Source: CAYHVH01 sp964360335 (GTDB lineage Bacteria > Patescibacteriota > Doudnabacteria > UBA920 > 2-01-FULL-46-14). Taken from it: a stretch of DNA of 16,796 bases. This document shows positions 14,999-16,796 of the stretch, one piece after another (the first letter of the stretch is position 1; each line of letters starts with the position of its first letter). The notes below the pieces were generated by a model. The model was not told where the DNA came from. It was given only the letters and a program-made list of their open reading frames with translations, and searched no databases. Both the position numbers and the translations under genes were made by a program. The stretch covers positions 1 through 16,796 of the forward strand of contig CAYHVH010000017.1 of assembly GCA_964360335.1 (NCBI GenBank), in the 5' to 3' direction.

Positions 14999-15007
14999 AT
15001 TATACCA
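14999..15007 (-). promoter_or_regulatory. Extended -10 promoter of the envelope operon, near-leaderless
   Basis: On the minus strand TGGTATAAT is a perfect -10 hexamer with the TG extension, ending at 14999. No good -35 is seen at 16-18 bases (only a T-run). The predicted start is about 14992 and the ATG is at 14987, so the leader would be about five bases. It is back to back with the rnpB promoter. Confidence 0.65.
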
Positions 15008-15016
15008 CAAAAAGCG

Positions 15017-15045
15017 TTGACAAAAAATTCAACTTTTGTTATACT
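15017..15045 (+). promoter_or_regulatory. rnpB promoter
   Basis: TTGACA (15017-15022), 17 bases, then TATACT (15040-15045): a perfect -35, ideal spacing and five of six in the -10. Seven bases on is 15052, exactly the first base of the RNase P RNA end helix. Confidence 0.88.
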
Positions 15046-15051
15046 TCTTTT

Positions 15052-15391
15052 GCCTGAAGCAAGTCGGGTAGTCGCTCCGACCACAGGTCGGAGAGGAAAG
15101 TCCGAACACTCGGCTGATGGGCACCTTAAGAGTTCATCAGCAAAGGTAGCGGGTAACGCCCGTCTGGGGTGACCCACGAGATGCGAACAGAGACGTCCGC
15201 GGTCCGAAAGGATCGGGACGCCCCGTCGAATGACGGGGCGAGTCCCGGCGGTAACGTCGGGAGTGAAACGGCCAAACTCTTACCTGAGTGCAAGCCCAAA
15301 TTTGGTAGGGCGCTTGATCCCGACGGTAACGTCGGGACCAGATAGATGACTACACAAATACAGAATTCGGCTTATAGACTTGCTTCGGGCG
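15052..15391 (+). ncRNA. rnpB: RNase P RNA (bacterial type A-like)
   Basis: This is the catalytic RNA that trims the 5' leader from precursor tRNAs. The ends pair over 14 positions (15052-15065 with 15377-15390, one G-U), forming P1. Conserved blocks are GAGGAAAGTCCGAACAC (15093-15109), GGGTAACGCCC, GCGAACAGAGA, GTGCAAGCCCAAAT and the 3' core ACAGAATTCGGCTTATAGAC (about 15360-15379). A long GC hairpin (15217-15248, P12-like) and two hairpins with the same arms and GTAA loops (about 15243-15262 and 15319-15336, P14- and P18-like) are in the variable domain. The length of about 340 is normal. The gene stands alone with its own promoter and terminator, divergent from the operon. Confidence 0.96.
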
Positions 15392-15397
15392 CAAAAA

Positions 15398-15431
15398 AAC
15401 AATCCGGTCACACGATCGGATTGTTTTTTTT
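15398..15431 (+). terminator. rnpB terminator
   Basis: AACAATCCG (15398-15406) pairs with CGGATTGTT (15417-15425) over nine bases around a ten-base loop. It runs into eight T's (15424-15431). It sits six bases after the RNase P RNA end. Confidence 0.9.
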
Positions 15432-15434
15432 ACT

Positions 15435-15480
15435 AAAAAAGAGCTTGCTGGAATGGGTTTGGACCGAAACCAACAAGCTC
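15435..15480 (-). terminator. Terminator of the unknown minus-strand gene
   Basis: GAGCTTGCTGG (15441-15451) and CCAACAAGCTC (15470-15480) pair over 10 of 11 positions. On the minus strand the hairpin is followed by TTTTTT (15440-15435). It lies 32 bases after the TAA of the gene at 15513-16064, and faces the rnpB terminator. Confidence 0.8.
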
Positions 15481-15512
15481 GTAAACTGACGAAGAAGCAA
15501 TACCTCGGGCCC

Positions 15513-16064
15513 TTATCGCGGCGGCGTTGCGGCCCATTTCTGCGCTTTAGACTTTCGCCAATTGCGCGAAAGACAAATTTCCCGCAGATGACCTCGGCAG
15601 AAATCGTCGAGAAGGCTTTTGAAAGTCGGATACTGCTCTTTCGTGATGACGACTGCCTCTCGGTTTTCCCAAACCATTCCGCGCCTTGTCTGCCCGACGA
15701 GACTCAAATCCCCGTTCCTCTGGTAGATCACGACTCTGCGACTAAAACCGGGTTGCTCCAGAAGCACACCGAGTTCCTCGCTCTCCGCCTGCTCCGGCCT
15801 ATAGTGCTTCAGGCAACGAGCAAACTCGGGTACCAGACAAAAGGCGACCAAAACTCGGCTTGTAAAGGACCGCCGGCGAAGACTTGCGTTGTAGGTGGAC
15901 ATGGAAAATCCCAAAAATCGGGGGTCGTAGTTGCCCACGGCTTCGAACTCAACAGTGCTGACTACAAGCCGAGGCAAGAAACCCCCTCCCGGACGAGTTA
16001 GAGTGAGGAGATCGGCTCTCACTAAAAGCCGCCTGTGAAGATATCCGCCTTTCCAATAGCTCAT
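15513..16064 (-). CDS. Hypothetical protein, monocistronic
   Basis: I do not recognise this 183-residue protein. It is basic and Arg-rich (R-R-R-S-F, R-R-V-V, S-R-N-W-R-K-S-K), without a clear signal peptide or transmembrane segment. It has three scattered cysteines in its middle and C-terminal parts and a helical C-terminal stretch (F-K-S-L-L-D-D-F-C). The gene is supported by context rather than homology: a TTGACC-17-TAAAGT promoter, an AGAGGGGG Shine-Dalgarno five bases before ATG 16064, and an intrinsic terminator 32 bases after its TAA. A TTG at 16115 would add 17 residues but lies within the promoter. A plus-strand frame over the same stretch starts inside the terminator hairpin and looks spurious. 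Nucleic-acid binding is a guess from charge only. Confidence 0.68.
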   Translation of the reverse strand: MSYWKGGYLHRRLLVRADLLTLTRPGGGFLPRLVVSTVEFEAVGNYDPRFLGFSMSTYNASLRRRSFTSRVLVAFCLVPEFARCLKHYRPEQAESEELGVLLEQPGFSRRVVIYQRNGDLSLVGQTRRGMVWENREAVVITKEQYPTFKSLLDDFCRGHLREICLSRNWRKSKAQKWAATPPR

Positions 16065-16099
16065 GATGCCCCCTCTGTATTTTTCGGCAAGCGGGACTA

Positions 16100-16128
16100 A
16101 CTTTAGCTTAACCAAACGCGAAGGTCAA
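16100..16128 (-). promoter_or_regulatory. Promoter of the unknown gene
   Basis: On the minus strand TTGACC (16128-16123), 17 bases, TAAAGT (16105-16100). The start would be near 16093, giving a leader of about 29 bases that includes the AGAGGGGG ribosome-binding site before ATG 16064. Confidence 0.6.
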
Positions 16129-16179
16129 GTCTCGAAAAAACAGCCTGGTCATCGCATCGCAGGTGTTTCCGGCGTTCGG

Positions 16180-16223
16180 GGCGGTCGCCTCGCGCGGCCG
16201 CCTCTTTTTTTTAACTTTTTTTT
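16180..16223 (+). terminator. Strong hairpin with double T8 tract, no gene assigned
   Basis: GGCGGTCGC (16180-16188) pairs with GCGCGGCCGCC (16194-16202) over nine positions with one G-T pair and a five-base loop. It is followed by TC, T8, AAC, T8. As RNA it is a strong plus-strand terminator, but no plus-strand gene leads into it. On the minus strand the two A8 tracts are 11 bases apart, as in curved DNA, about 80 bases upstream of the promoter at 16100. Confidence 0.6.
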
Positions 16224-16272
16224 AACTTTCTTTGCACCCGTGACAAGTAGGTAACGATCGTGGTAGACTTGT

Positions 16273-16796
16273 TCAGACTAGCGTTTTAAGGTTTGTGGCC
16301 CACCGGCAAAATGCGCAGTCTTCATGACTTGGTGGCGGTTCTTCTTCCTCGAGTAGCTCAATCGCTTTGTGAAAAAGTTCCTCGGCCGCTTCTGGCTGGG
16401 TTTTAATTTCTTTGATGGTCGTCTCAAAAGGAAACCCTTGGTGCAACTCCCCTACTGCAGGGTGGTAATAGACCAAATAAGCCTTGCCTCCGGTTTTGTA
16501 ATCATTTTTGGCCAGTAAAAAATCATAAATATTGAGCTGGTTTTGATAAACCGGCAAAAGTTCTTTGGGCGCCGAAGCCCGGGTCTTGTGATCGAGAGGA
16601 GCTATCGCCTCGCCCGGCAGTTCGACATATTCGTCTGGCCGACCCAAAAGCACGTATCCCGAATCATCGCTCATATATAAGGTTTTCGGCATCGCGAGGG
16701 CCAACCGGCCCTGGATTTTGTTCTTCAGGATAGGCGGCATCTCCTTCTTTCCGCGGTAGGTGTCAAAATATTTTTTTATCACGCTGTCCATCCCGA
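16273..16796 (-). CDS. PD-(D/E)XK nuclease-family protein, 5' partial
   Basis: This is a RecB/Cas4-type nuclease-fold protein, predicted to cut or process DNA. The visible 174 residues hold the core motifs: G-R-P-D-E-Y (metal-binding Asp, motif II), P-L-D-H-K-T-R (Asp-x-Lys, motif III) and Y-Q-N-Q-L-N-I-Y (the Q-x3-Y motif). Near the C-terminus, C-A-F-C could be half of a metal-binding cluster. The frame has no stop up to the right edge. An ATG at 16791 is the first in the window, but an N-terminal G-M-D segment is usually internal in related proteins, so the gene probably starts outside. It ends in TGA at 16273 with no terminator seen after it in this direction. It is related to Cas4, but there is no CRISPR array or other cas gene here. 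Confidence 0.82.
   Translation of the reverse strand, partial: GMDSVIKKYFDTYRGKKEMPPILKNKIQGRLALAMPKTLYMSDDSGYVLLGRPDEYVELPGEAIAPLDHKTRASAPKELLPVYQNQLNIYDFLLAKNDYKTGGKAYLVYYHPAVGELHQGFPFETTIKEIKTQPEAAEELFHKAIELLEEEEPPPSHEDCAFCRWATNLKTLV

Noticed and set aside
15453..16001. Plus-strand frame of 182 codons opposite the unknown gene
   Set aside because: It starts inside the minus-strand terminator hairpin, has no ribosome-binding site or promoter, and the minus-strand frame has all of these.
1..16796. UGA-as-glycine code of Gracilibacteria/Absconditabacteria
   Set aside because: TGA ends gltX, hpf, murC, the patatin gene and others at tight junctions with the next start, so it acts as a stop.
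1..16796. CRISPR array or tRNA genes
   Set aside because: No regularly spaced direct repeats and no cloverleaf with a T-arm GGTTCRA box were seen by eye on either strand.

Overview
The window looks like a piece of a Candidate Phyla Radiation (Patescibacteria) genome. This is an inference from gene content and style: short versions of core enzymes, genes packed with 1 to 11 base overlaps, divergent MurG and MurC signature motifs, and a WecG/TagA-type transferase, an M23 peptidase and a PD-(D/E)XK nuclease of the kind common in that group. No rRNA or tRNA is present to place it more finely. The standard genetic code fits: TGA acts as a stop at several tight gene junctions.

Left part, plus strand (2-3328): a 5'-truncated WecG/TagA-family glycosyltransferase, glutamyl-tRNA synthetase (gltX), and a secreted coiled-coil M23 endopeptidase with its own extended -10 promoter. 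A 531-base intergenic region follows (3329-3859). It holds a candidate structured RNA with two terminators and a tight array of five GC-rich hairpins (REP, MITE or IS200/IS605-end like).

Central part, minus strand (14987 down to 3860): eleven genes in one direction that read as a long cell-envelope operon. In order they are a polyprenyl-phosphate sugar-phosphate transferase, three GT4 glycosyltransferases, MurG, a patatin-like lipase, MurC, a histidine-phosphatase-fold protein, MurB, a ribosome hibernation factor (HPF/RaiA family) and an agmatinase/arginase-family hydrolase. The first four genes probably start and extend a lipid-linked surface glycan. MurG, MurC and MurB make peptidoglycan precursors. 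HPF and the ureohydrolase are a translation-linked tail. A perfect 15-base inverted repeat joins the end of murB to the start codon of hpf and may gate hpf translation on the long mRNA.

Right part: the RNase P RNA gene (rnpB, plus strand), with a near-consensus promoter and an intrinsic terminator, is divergent from the operon. It converges on a monocistronic minus-strand gene of unknown function that has its own promoter, Shine-Dalgarno sequence and terminator. The window ends inside a minus-strand PD-(D/E)XK nuclease-family gene truncated at its 5' end.

The best leads for something undescribed are the 3333-3516 RNA element carrying an exposed, start-less 10-base Shine-Dalgarno sequence, the murB/hpf start-codon stem, and the near-identical hairpin spacers between glycosyltransferase genes.
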